NCBI GenBank assembly: GCA_005888325.1
Contig: VAWU01000026.1
Coordinates: 51,153 to 97,394, forward strand
Source: Actinomycetota bacterium
Lineage (GTDB): Bacteria > Actinomycetota > Acidimicrobiia > Acidimicrobiales > AC-14
DNA length: 46,242 nt
Direction of reading: 5' to 3'
Shown: one piece after another, positions 23,375 through 31,737 of the stretch
Layout: each line of letters opens with the position of its first letter
How positions within the stretch are numbered: position 1 is the stretch's first letter
Position numbers and translations under genes: made by a program
The notes under the pieces: model-generated
Seen by the model: only the letters and a program-made list of their open reading frames with translations
What the model was told of the DNA's origin: nothing
Databases searched by the model: none

Positions 23375-25864
23375 GTGAGGAGCGTTCGGGCCCGGCTGGG
23401 AGCGGACCTGCGCGCCCGCTGGCGGTCGACGCTGGCGCTCGTCGTGGTGATCGGCCTTGCGGGCGGGACGGTGCTCGCTACCGCCGCAGGCGCCCGTCGC
23501 ACGGACACCGCGTACCCCCGCTTTCTGCAGAGCAGCCGGGCGGAGGACGTCGTCCTCGGCGGCGTCGACGTCTCCCCGGACGCCCTGGCGCTGTTCCGCC
23601 GGCTGAAGCGGCTGCCGCAGGTGGCAGCGGCGGCACCGGTCGGAGCGATGATCATCTTCGCCGAGGGGACCGACATCTCCGAATCGCATCGGCACTTTGC
23701 GAGAGGGCTGGACACCCCGTACCACTTCGCGGGTGCGGACCGGAGCTACGGAGACACCATCGACAGGGCCAAGGTGATCGCGGGACGTCGCCCCGACCCC
23801 GCCAGCTCCGACGAGGTGCTGGTGAACCGGGCGATGGTGCGGCAACTTCACCTGCGCGTCGGCGGCACGTTCCGCGGCCGGGCCTGGAGCCCCGCGGTCG
23901 ACCAGACCGGTGACAACCCCCCGCCGGGCGTGCCGGTCCGGCTGAAGGTGGTGGGCGTCGGCGTCTTCCCGAGCGACGTGGTGCCGACTGCGGACTACGA
24001 CAAGCTGCCGATCTTCTACCCGACCAACGGCTACTACCGTGCACACCCGGACCTCAGGCAGAGCTACGCGTTCTGGCTGTTCCGACTGGAGCGAGGCGCG
24101 CGCGACGTGCCGGCCTTCAGCGCGGCCACCGATCGCGTCGTTCGTGCCGCGGGCGTCCGTCCCGACGAAGTCATCGTCGACGACCAGAGCGGTCGTGTCG
24201 CCAAGGTCGAGCGCGCCATTCGCCCCCAGGCCCTGGCCCTCGCGGGCTTCGCGCTGCTCACGGCGCTCGCCTCGCTTCTCGTCGTCGGTCAGGCCCTCTC
24301 GCGTCAGCTCTCGCTGGACGCGGTGGAGCACCCCACGCTTCGGGCGCTGGGAATGACGCCGCGTCAACTGGTGACCATGGCCCTCCTCCGGGTCGGACTG
24401 ATCGCCGGCTCGGGCGCGCTCCTCGCGGTGGCCGTGGCGGTCCTGGCATCGCCGTTGATGCCGATCGGGCCGGCGCGGGTCGCGGAGCCCTACCCGGGCG
24501 TCGAGGTCAACGCCGCCTTCCTCGCCATCGGGTTCGCCGCCATCGCCGTGCTCCTCCTGGCGCGGTCGGTGTGGCCGGCTCGTCGCGCGGCCCGGTCGCG
24601 CTTCGGCGTCCTGGGCGCGGCCGAGATCGCCGGTGCCGAGCGCGCGTCACGCATCGCCAACGGCTTCGCGGGGCGCGGGCTCCCCGTGCCCGCCGTCGTG
24701 GGGGCGCGGATGGCGCTCGAGTCGGGGCGGGGCCGAACCGCGGTGCCCGTGCGGAGTGCGCTGCTGGGGACGGCGGTCGCCGTGGCCGCGGTCGCGGGCG
24801 CGTTCACGTTCAACGACAACCTCAACCGGTTGGTGAGCACGCCCCGCCTCTACGGCTGGGACTGGGACATCAACGCCGGGGTCGGGTTCTTCCCGTTGCC
24901 GAAAGACGTGCGCGACGACCTGCTCGCCCAACCGGCCGTCGACGGGGTCGCGGGCGCCCAGTTCGGCTCGATCACCATTGGTGGAAAGGACGTCCCGGCC
25001 GCGGGCATCGACCAGCTGGGCGGCGCGCCCGTCTTCCCGACCCTGCTCGACGGTCGGGCACCGAGCCGCCTGGACGAGATCGCGCTCGGTGCCAAGACCC
25101 TGCGTCGAGCTCATCGCCGGGTGGGCGAGACCGTGGTGGTCAAGGCCAACAACGCCAACCGCACGATGCACATCGTCGGCCGCGTCGTCTTCCCCAAGTT
25201 CGGTGGCGCCGGCTTCAGCGCGACCGGGCTCGGCGAGGGCGCGGCGCTGTCGGCGCACCTGCTCGGATCGATGGACGAGACCGATCCCAACGCCGTCCAC
25301 AGCGCGGCTCTGATCCGGTTCAAGCCGGGTGTCGAGCGGGCGAAAGCCCTCGCAAGCGTCCTGCCGATCATCAACAGCGGCCGTTTTCAGGGATGCCCGT
25401 CCGCCCTCTGCGTGACCAGCGCGACGTCGCAGCGGCCCGGCGACCTCGAGAACTACGCGCGGGTTCGGCGGACACCGCTCGTGCTGGCCGCCCTGTTGGC
25501 CGTGATGGCGCTCGCCGCGCTGGCCAACACGCTGGTGAGCTCGATCCGGCGACGGCGGCGCGACCTCGCCATCCTCAAGACGCTCGGCTTTCTCGGGCGT
25601 CAGGTCTCCGCCACCACCGCCTGGCAGGCGACCACGCTGGCCGCCGCCGCGCTCGTCGTCGGGTTGCCGCTCGGCGTCGCGGCAGGCCGCGCCACCTGGC
25701 TGGCGTTCGCGCGCCAGTTGGGCGTGGCCGAGGACGTGCGCACCCCGGCGCTGACGATCCTCTTGGCCGTGCCGGCCACGATCGTGATGGCAAACCTCAT
25801 CGCGACCATCCCCGCGTGGGCGGCGGCGCGGACCCGCCCCGCGCTCGTGCTGCGCACCGAGTGA
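23375..25864 (+). CDS. FtsX-type ABC transporter permease
   Basis: An 829-residue membrane protein. One N-terminal helix (about 20-42) is followed by a large extracytoplasmic MacB-like domain, three helices (about 290-410), a second long outside domain and three C-terminal helices, the duplicated FtsX layout. The GTG at 23375 is chosen because the conserved part begins there; an in-frame start at 23303 would add 24 unlikely residues. No ABC ATPase is encoded on either side, so its partner must be elsewhere. Confidence 0.88.
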   Translation: MRSVRARLGADLRARWRSTLALVVVIGLAGGTVLATAAGARRTDTAYPRFLQSSRAEDVVLGGVDVSPDALALFRRLKRLPQVAAAAPVGAMIIFAEGTDISESHRHFARGLDTPYHFAGADRSYGDTIDRAKVIAGRRPDPASSDEVLVNRAMVRQLHLRVGGTFRGRAWSPAVDQTGDNPPPGVPVRLKVVGVGVFPSDVVPTADYDKLPIFYPTNGYYRAHPDLRQSYAFWLFRLERGARDVPAFSAATDRVVRAAGVRPDEVIVDDQSGRVAKVERAIRPQALALAGFALLTALASLLVVGQALSRQLSLDAVEHPTLRALGMTPRQLVTMALLRVGLIAGSGALLAVAVAVLASPLMPIGPARVAEPYPGVEVNAAFLAIGFAAIAVLLLARSVWPARRAARSRFGVLGAAEIAGAERASRIANGFAGRGLPVPAVVGARMALESGRGRTAVPVRSALLGTAVAVAAVAGAFTFNDNLNRLVSTPRLYGWDWDINAGVGFFPLPKDVRDDLLAQPAVDGVAGAQFGSITIGGKDVPAAGIDQLGGAPVFPTLLDGRAPSRLDEIALGAKTLRRAHRRVGETVVVKANNANRTMHIVGRVVFPKFGGAGFSATGLGEGAALSAHLLGSMDETDPNAVHSAALIRFKPGVERAKALASVLPIINSGRFQGCPSALCVTSATSQRPGDLENYARVRRTPLVLAALLAVMALAALANTLVSSIRRRRRDLAILKTLGFLGRQVSATTAWQATTLAAAALVVGLPLGVAAGRATWLAFARQLGVAEDVRTPALTILLAVPATIVMANLIATIPAWAAARTRPALVLRTE

Positions 25865-25877
25865 CCGGGGCCGCGGG

Positions 25878-26663
25878 TTACTCCGTGGTGGCGATCTCGA
25901 CCTGGCTGCAGCCGGCGGCGCGCGCGTGGTTCAGCGCGCCCTGCGCCCGCGCCAGCAGGTCGCGCGAGGCCAGCGCATGCGAGGGGTACGCGGCCACTCC
26001 TGCCGCCAGGCGCACGAGCGTCTCGCCCTTTCGCACGAGAGCCATGCGCAGCCGCTCGGCCGCCCACACCCCGCCCGCCTCGGGTGTGTCCTCGAGGATG
26101 ATCGCAAAGCTCGCGTCGCCGATCCGGCATGCGGTGTCCGCCTCGCGCAGCGTCTCGCGCAACAGCTGCAAGAACGAGCTGAGGGTCTCCTTCCAGGCCG
26201 CGGGGTTCTCTTCCTCGCCCTCGAGGGTCACCAACAGCAGCGTCACCGGTTGGAGGTGGCGGCGCGCGGTCGCGACCCGGCTGTCGAGCGTGACCTCGAA
26301 GTAGCGCTCGTCGAGCAGGCCGCTCTCCCGGTCGACGACCGGTGCGGGCTGGTTCTCGGTGGCCTCGATCTCTCTCGTCGCCATCATCTCGGCAAAGCGG
26401 CCCGTGACCTCCAGGGCCTCGCGCCCGGCGTCGATGGCCACTTCGAGCTCGACGATGCGCTCGCGCAGCTCGGTCGCCTCGTCGTCGCGCCCGCGCAGCG
26501 CCCCGACCGCACTGACGGCTGCGGCCGCGCTGATCAGCGCGCAGGCTCCCGCGAGGAGCGCGAGCACGGGTGACGCCGCGACGAAACCGGCCGTACCGAG
26601 CGCCAGCCCGGCCAGACCCGGCACGATGCCCATGAGGACGCGACGATCCATCCCCTTGACCAT
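25878..26663 (-). CDS. Membrane protein with degenerate GGDEF domain
   Basis: A 261-residue protein: two hydrophobic segments (10-30 and 32-55), a probable coiled coil (about 60-105), and a GGDEF-like domain from about 108. DRESGLLDERYFE matches the start of GGDEF domains (D-x-LTGL-x-N-R), and CRIGDASFAIILEDT occupies the position of ARLGGDEFAVLL. The signature reads IGDAS (residues 181-185), so catalytic acidic residues are lost and cyclase activity is unlikely. It may bind nucleotide or act as a structural sensor. ATG 26651 is an alternative start. Confidence 0.8.
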   Translation of the reverse strand: MVKGMDRRVLMGIVPGLAGLALGTAGFVAASPVLALLAGACALISAAAAVSAVGALRGRDDEATELRERIVELEVAIDAGREALEVTGRFAEMMATREIEATENQPAPVVDRESGLLDERYFEVTLDSRVATARRHLQPVTLLLVTLEGEEENPAAWKETLSSFLQLLRETLREADTACRIGDASFAIILEDTPEAGGVWAAERLRMALVRKGETLVRLAAGVAAYPSHALASRDLLARAQGALNHARAAGCSQVEIATTE

Positions 26664-26713
26664 CGGCTACTGCGACGGTCGAATCAAGAGGTCGCTCGCA
26701 TCATTTGTCTGGC

Positions 26714-28666
26714 TTAGGCGGTCCGCCTCGCGGCGGCCAGGGCGCTGATGTCGGTCATGATGCGCGTGAGCTCGAAGTCCTTCGGCGTGTAGACGGCCGC
26801 CACGCCCAGGCTCTCGAGCTTCGGCCGGTCGTCGGCCGGGATGATGCCCCCGACCACCACCGGCGCCTCGACGCCGGCCTCCTGCAGGAGGCGCAGGATC
26901 TCGGGGATCAGCTCGAGGTGGCTGCCCGACAGGATGGAGATGCCGACGACGTCGACGTCCTCGTCACGTGCGGCCACTGCGATCTGCTCGGGTGTCAGGC
27001 GGATCCCCTGGTAGATGACCTCCATCCCCGCGTCGCGCCCCGCCACTGCGATCTGCTCGGCTCCGTTGGAGTGCCCGTCGAGACCGGGCTTGGCGACGAG
27101 CAGCCGGGGCGGTCCGCCGGCGAGCTGCTGGTTGCGCGCGACCAGGGCGGCCAGACCGCCGACGCGCGCACCCCCCGCGGCCGCGGCCACACCGGTCGGG
27201 GCGCGGAACTCGCCGAACACCTCGCGCAGCGCCGTTCCCCATTCACCTGTCGTGCCGCCCGCGTGCGCGAGGGCAATGGTTGCCGGCAGGAGGTTCTCGT
27301 CGCTCGCGGCGACGCGTCGCAGCCGATCGAGCGCCTCGTCGACCCGGGCGGTGTCGCGATCCTTGCGCCACCGGTCGACGTCGTCGCGCGCGTCCGCCTC
27401 GACCGCGGGGTCGACCTTCAGGATGATCTCGTCGCCGCCGAGAGGTGACGGCGCCGCCTCGGTGAAGCAGTTGACCCCGACCACTTGCAGCTCGCCGGAT
27501 TCGATGCGGCGCGTGCGTTCCGTCTGCGAGCGCACCAACCGGCCTTTGATCTCGGCGATGGCCTCGAACGCCCCACCCTGCGTCAGCACGTCGTCGAGCT
27601 CGGCCTGCGCGGCATCGTCGAGCTCGTCGGTGCGGCGCTCGACGACGTGCGACCCGGTGAAGATGTCGTCGTAGTCCAGTAGGTCGGTCTCCAGAGCCAG
27701 CACCTGCTGGATGCGCAGCGAGAGCTGCTGGTCCCAGGGACGGGGCAGTCCGAGCGCCTCGTTCCAAGCCGGCAGCTGGATGGAACGGGCTCGGGCGTCG
27801 CGGCTGAGGGTGACGCCGAGCGTCTCGAGCACGATCCGTGCGATGTTGTTCTCGGGCTGCGCCTCGGTCAGGCCGAGCGAGTTGACCTGCACGCCGTAGC
27901 GGAAGCGGCGCAGCTTGGGGTCGGCGACGCCGTAGCGCGCCGCGCAGATGCGGTCCCACATGCGGGTGAAGGCGCGCATCTTGCACGTCTCCTCGATGAA
28001 GCGGATGCCCGCGTTGCAGAAGAACGAGATGCGCCCGACGACCGCGGGAAAGTCATCCGCGTCGACCTGGCCCGACTCGCGCACGGCGTCGAGCACCGCG
28101 ATAGCCGTCGCCAGCGCATACGCGACCTCCTGCACAGGTGTCGCGCCTGCCTCCTGGAGGTGGTAGCTGCAGACGTTGATCGGGTTCCACTTGGGGACGT
28201 GGCGCACCGTGTAGGCGACCATGTCGACGATGAGGCGCCGGCTGGGCGCGGGCGGGAAGATGTAGGTGCCCCGGCTCAGGTACTCCTTGATGATGTCGTT
28301 CTGGGTGGTCCCCTGGAGCACACCCGGGTCGACGCCGTGTTCCTCGGCGTTGGCGATGTACAGGCCGAGCAGCCACATCGCGGTGGCGTTGATCGTCATC
28401 GACGTGTTCATCTGCTCCACGGGGATGCCGTCGAGCAGTTGGCGCATGTGGCCGAGGTGGTAGATGGGAACGCCGACCTTGCCCACCTCGCCGCGCGCCT
28501 GGGGCGCATCGGGGTCGTAGCCGAGCTGTGTCGGGAGGTCGAACGCCACCGAGAGGCCGGTCTGACCCTTGGCCAGGTTGGTGCGATAAAGGTCGTTCGA
28601 CGCCCGGGCCGTCGAATGTCCCGAGTACGTGCGCATCACCCATGCGTGACGCGGATTTCCAGCCAT
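26714..28666 (-). CDS. ecm: Ethylmalonyl-CoA mutase (B12-dependent)
   Basis: A 650-residue single-chain mutase converting ethylmalonyl-CoA to methylsuccinyl-CoA. The N-terminal YSGHSTARASNDLYRTNLAK replaces the YAGFSTAEESN of methylmalonyl-CoA mutases and matches Ecm/MeaA proteins, as do MTINATAMWLLGLYIANAEE and YGVQVNSLGLTEAQPENN. The C-terminal cobalamin domain has the D-x-H-x2-G motif in LDGHSNGAEQIA. Length is typical of Ecm, shorter than methylmalonyl-CoA mutase large subunits. TAGCCT (complement of 28675-28680) lies eight bases before the ATG and overlaps the stop of the upstream dehydrogenase gene, so it may also have its own promoter. Confidence 0.9.
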   Translation of the reverse strand: MAGNPRHAWVMRTYSGHSTARASNDLYRTNLAKGQTGLSVAFDLPTQLGYDPDAPQARGEVGKVGVPIYHLGHMRQLLDGIPVEQMNTSMTINATAMWLLGLYIANAEEHGVDPGVLQGTTQNDIIKEYLSRGTYIFPPAPSRRLIVDMVAYTVRHVPKWNPINVCSYHLQEAGATPVQEVAYALATAIAVLDAVRESGQVDADDFPAVVGRISFFCNAGIRFIEETCKMRAFTRMWDRICAARYGVADPKLRRFRYGVQVNSLGLTEAQPENNIARIVLETLGVTLSRDARARSIQLPAWNEALGLPRPWDQQLSLRIQQVLALETDLLDYDDIFTGSHVVERRTDELDDAAQAELDDVLTQGGAFEAIAEIKGRLVRSQTERTRRIESGELQVVGVNCFTEAAPSPLGGDEIILKVDPAVEADARDDVDRWRKDRDTARVDEALDRLRRVAASDENLLPATIALAHAGGTTGEWGTALREVFGEFRAPTGVAAAAGGARVGGLAALVARNQQLAGGPPRLLVAKPGLDGHSNGAEQIAVAGRDAGMEVIYQGIRLTPEQIAVAARDEDVDVVGISILSGSHLELIPEILRLLQEAGVEAPVVVGGIIPADDRPKLESLGVAAVYTPKDFELTRIMTDISALAAARRTA

Positions 28667-28677
28667 CGTCGTCCAGG

Positions 28678-29532
28678 CTACCGGTGGTAGTCGTAGAACC
28701 CCTTGCCCGCCTTCCGGCCGAGCAGCTCGGCCGTGACCATGCGGCGCAGGAGGGGAACGGCCGCGTAGTTGGGGTCGCGCTGCTCGTCGTAGAGGGCGTC
28801 GAGGATGGCGAGCGACGTGTCGAGTCCGACCAGGTCGAGCAGCTGGAACGGCCCCATCGGGAAGCCGCAGCCCCCTTTCATGGCGGTGTCGATGTCGTCA
28901 CGCGAGGCCACGCCGTTCTCGAGCAGGCGCACCGCGTTGTTGAGGTAGGGGAACAGCAGGGCGTTGACGATGAAGCCCGCCTGGTCCTTCACCTCCACCG
29001 GCGACTTCCCGCACGCCTCGGCGAACGCCCTGGCCTCGGCGATGGTGTCGTCGCTCGCACTGAGGGGTCGGACGATCTCGACGAGGGCCATCACCGGTGC
29101 GGGGTTGAAGAAGTGGACGCCGCACACCCGCTCGGGCCGGCCCGTCTCCATGGCGAGCTCGATGACGGGAAGGGTCGACGTGTTGGTGGCGAGGATGGTG
29201 CCGGTCGCGCAGATGCGATCGAGCTCGTTGAACACCTGCCGCTTGGCGCCGAGGTCCTCGACGATCGATTCGAGCACCAGGTCGCACTCGGCGAGCTCGC
29301 CGAGGTCGGACGTCGCCGTCACCCGGCCGAGCGTGGCCTGGCGGTCCTCGTCGGACAGCTTCCCCTTCTCCACCTGCTTGGCCAGGCTCTTCTCGAGTCC
29401 CGCCACCGTCGCGTCGGCGGTCTCTTGCCGCCGCGACCGCAGGACCACCTCGTGCCCGGTCTTGGCAGCCGTCTCGGCGATGCCCGAGCCCATGATCCCC
29501 GAACCCACGATGCCCACACGCTTCACGGTCAT
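28678..29532 (-). CDS. hbd: 3-hydroxybutyryl-CoA dehydrogenase
   Basis: A 284-residue NAD(P)-dependent enzyme interconverting acetoacetyl-CoA and 3-hydroxybutyryl-CoA. The Rossmann motif VGIVGSGIMGSGIAE is at the N-terminus, the catalytic region is TNTSTLPVIELA with VHFFNPAPVM, and GGCGFPMGPFQLLDLVGLDT plus GRKAGKGFYDY complete the family pattern. TAACGT on the minus strand lies eight bases before the ATG (leaderless). It ends 11 bp before ecm. Together with the thiolase and ccr it covers the early ethylmalonyl-CoA pathway except a crotonase. Confidence 0.95.
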   Translation of the reverse strand: MTVKRVGIVGSGIMGSGIAETAAKTGHEVVLRSRRQETADATVAGLEKSLAKQVEKGKLSDEDRQATLGRVTATSDLGELAECDLVLESIVEDLGAKRQVFNELDRICATGTILATNTSTLPVIELAMETGRPERVCGVHFFNPAPVMALVEIVRPLSASDDTIAEARAFAEACGKSPVEVKDQAGFIVNALLFPYLNNAVRLLENGVASRDDIDTAMKGGCGFPMGPFQLLDLVGLDTSLAILDALYDEQRDPNYAAVPLLRRMVTAELLGRKAGKGFYDYHR

Positions 29533-29607
29533 GGGCGGCAACGTTACTGTGCGCGCACGCTGCGCCCGCAGGTGACGGAGCGGCGCGCGGGCTACCTTGC
29601 CTCTCCT

Positions 29608-30273
29608 ATGAGCGGGGTCCTGGCCCTGGTAGGCGGAGCCGAGTGGCGGGAGGGCTGCACGTTCGACGCGCAGCTGCTGGAATACAGCGGCGGCCGCGAG
29701 GTGACCGTGCTGCCGACCGCCGCGGCGTACGAGCACCCCGAGCACTCGGTCGACTGGGCGACGCAGTGGTTCGAAGCGCTCGGCGCCAAGGTGCGCGGCC
29801 TGATGGTGCTCGGCCGCAGGGACGCGGACGACGAGGCGAACGCGACTGCGGTGCGCGAGAGCCGCTTCCTCTACCTGTCCGGGGGCTCCCCGATGCACCT
29901 GCGGTCGGTGCTCAAGGGCTCGGCCGTGTGGGACGCGGTCGTGTCGACGTGGCGCGACGGAACCGTGCTCGCAGGCTCGTCGGCGGGGGCGATGGCGCTC
30001 TGCGATCCCATGGTCGACCCGAGGGGCGGTGCGTTCACGGTGGGCCTGGGGCTCATCGAGCAGCTCGCGTTCGTCCCTCACCACGACACCTGGTCGCCCG
30101 ACAAGGCCAAGCGCACGATCGCCCTCGCGCCCCGAGGCCTCCCGCTCGTCGCGGTCGACGAGCGCACGGCGGTGATCCGCGCGACCGACGGCACGTGGTC
30201 GGTGCACGGCGCCGGCTCGGCGGTCGTGTTCGTCGACGGGCGCGAGAGCGGGCTCGACGCGCTCCCGGGCTAG
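29608..30273 (+). CDS. Peptidase S51-family protein (cyanophycinase/dipeptidase E-like)
   Basis: A 221-residue protein. LSGGSPMHL and the nucleophile elbow GSSAGAMAL are characteristic of the S51 Ser peptidases, with VPHHDTW as the probable histidine region. Short length and lack of a signal peptide point to a cytoplasmic dipeptidase or cyanophycinase-like enzyme; the substrate is unknown. TACCTT at 29593-29598 lies nine bases before the ATG. Its TAG stop shares a CTAG with the stop of the convergent cyclophilin gene. Confidence 0.87.
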   Translation: MSGVLALVGGAEWREGCTFDAQLLEYSGGREVTVLPTAAAYEHPEHSVDWATQWFEALGAKVRGLMVLGRRDADDEANATAVRESRFLYLSGGSPMHLRSVLKGSAVWDAVVSTWRDGTVLAGSSAGAMALCDPMVDPRGGAFTVGLGLIEQLAFVPHHDTWSPDKAKRTIALAPRGLPLVAVDERTAVIRATDGTWSVHGAGSAVVFVDGRESGLDALPG

Positions 30274-30827
30274 CTCTCGGTGATCGTGACCGACTCGATG
30301 GTGACGGGCTCCTTGGGCTTGCCCGCCCCGGGAGTGCCGATCGCGTCGATGGTGGCGACCACGTCGAGCCCCGCGACCACCTTCCCGAACAGCGAGTACT
30401 GCGGAGGCAGGCGTACGCCGTCGGGCCCGCTGATCACGAAGAACTGGCTGCCGTTGGTGTTCGGTCCCGCGTTGGCCATCGCCAACGAGCCGACCTCGTA
30501 GCGGCCCGCCTTCGGGAGCTCGTCGTCGAAGCGGTAGCCCGGGCCACCGCGGCCGGTGCCCTCGGGATCGCCGCCCTGGAGCACGAAGCCGGGGATGATC
30601 CGGTGGAAGCCGACCCCGTCGAAGTAGTGGTAGCGGGCGAGCACGACGAAGTTGTTCACGGTCTTCGGCGCGGCCACGGGGTCGAGGGCGATCGTCATCG
30701 TGCCCTTGCTGGTGACCATCGTCGCCGTGTACTGCCGCGCCGCGTCAATGCACATGGGCGGCGGCGCGTCGAACTTGCGGCGCGTCGGGCTCGAGCCGTC
30801 GGCGGCGGGGCATTCGGTGGGGGGCAT
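30270..30827 (-). CDS. Cyclophilin-type peptidyl-prolyl isomerase without membrane anchor
   Basis: A 185-residue cyclophilin. FHRIIPGFVLQGGD holds the catalytic Arg and Phe, and [11 protein letters not shown] the substrate groove. The start at 30827 has an AAAGGA ribosome site. The first 35 residues (CPAADGSSPTRRKFDAPPPMC) closely match the outer linker of the neighbouring anchored cyclophilin, including both Cys, yet no signal or membrane helix precedes them. This suggests tandem duplication followed by loss of the anchor. Confidence 0.93.
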   Translation of the reverse strand: MPPTECPAADGSSPTRRKFDAPPPMCIDAARQYTATMVTSKGTMTIALDPVAAPKTVNNFVVLARYHYFDGVGFHRIIPGFVLQGGDPEGTGRGGPGYRFDDELPKAGRYEVGSLAMANAGPNTNGSQFFVISGPDGVRLPPQYSLFGKVVAGLDVVATIDAIGTPGAGKPKEPVTIESVTITES

Positions 30828-30851
30828 GTCGTCCTTTCGAGCAGCGGGTGC

Positions 30852-31661
30852 TCAAGTTTCGGTGATCGTTACCTTGACCATCTGGTGGAGCACCTTCGGC
30901 TGGCCCTGCGGGGTGCCGTCGGCCTCGATCTTCTGCACCACGTCGAGTCCCTCGGTGACCTGGCCGAAGAGCGAGTAGAGCGGCTTCTGGAGCTGCTTCC
31001 CACCCGCGTCCGAGACCACGATGAAGAATTGGCTCCCGTTGGTGTTCGGGCCGGAGTTGGCCATGGCGAGGGATCCCGCCTTGTACTCGTCGACGCTCTT
31101 CGGCAACTCGTCCGCGAACTTGTAGCCGGCATCGCCGGTACCGTCGCCCTTGGCCGCGTCACCGCCCTGAACCACGAAGCCGGGGATCACGCGGTGGAAC
31201 TTCACGCCGTCGTAGAAGTGGTACCGGGTGAGGAAGACGAAGTTGTTCACGGTCTTCGGCGCCTGCTTGGCGTTGAGCGTCACGGTGAAGGTGCCGACGT
31301 CGGTCTCGAACTTGGCCGTATAGGTCTTCGCCGGGTCGATGCACGGGCTCGGCTCACCGTCGAACGCGATCTTGCGGGGCGCCGACCCATCCGCCGGGGG
31401 ACACGGTGACGAGCCGACCTTGCCCGCCGGCGCCGCCGTCGTCGCGGTCGTGCCCTGTGCGGTCGTGCTGCTCCCCGCCGTCACGTTCTGCCCGTTGTCC
31501 TTGCCCCGCTGGAGCAGCACGAGGATGAGGACGACGACGGCGAACACCGCCACACCGGTGATGAGCTGACGCCGCCGGGCCGCCTTGCGCCGGTACGCCT
31601 GGAGCGCCGCCTGCCGCGCCGCCCGGCCCTCCTTCTGACGCTGACGTTTCTCGGTCGGCAT
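30852..31661 (-). CDS. Membrane-anchored cyclophilin-type peptidyl-prolyl isomerase
   Basis: A 269-residue protein: a basic N-terminus, one membrane helix (about 33-50, [18 protein letters not shown]), a Thr/Ala-rich linker, a two-Cys segment (CPPADG to CIDP) and a C-terminal cyclophilin domain with [14 protein letters not shown] and [11 protein letters not shown]. It probably acts outside the membrane on exported proteins. TAGCTT on the minus strand lies eight bases before the ATG (leaderless). The second cyclophilin begins 24 bp after its stop. Confidence 0.94.
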   Translation of the reverse strand: MPTEKRQRQKEGRAARQAALQAYRRKAARRRQLITGVAVFAVVVLILVLLQRGKDNGQNVTAGSSTTAQGTTATTAAPAGKVGSSPCPPADGSAPRKIAFDGEPSPCIDPAKTYTAKFETDVGTFTVTLNAKQAPKTVNNFVFLTRYHFYDGVKFHRVIPGFVVQGGDAAKGDGTGDAGYKFADELPKSVDEYKAGSLAMANSGPNTNGSQFFIVVSDAGGKQLQKPLYSLFGQVTEGLDVVQKIEADGTPQGQPKVLHQMVKVTITET

Positions 31662-31737
31662 GGGCGCCCAAGCTAGTGCGCTGACCCGCGACGCCTGCCG
31701 CGACCGTCACGGCACAGTTGGTACCGTGAACTCCCCC

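Noticed and set aside
26714-28666. Methylmalonyl-CoA mutase
   Set aside because: The YSGHSTARASN start, single-chain length and linkage to ccr fit ethylmalonyl-CoA mutase better.
31662-31737. Possible lysine riboswitch upstream of lysC
   Set aside because: Only about 75 bp separate the divergent start codons and the start appears leaderless; there is no room for the aptamer.
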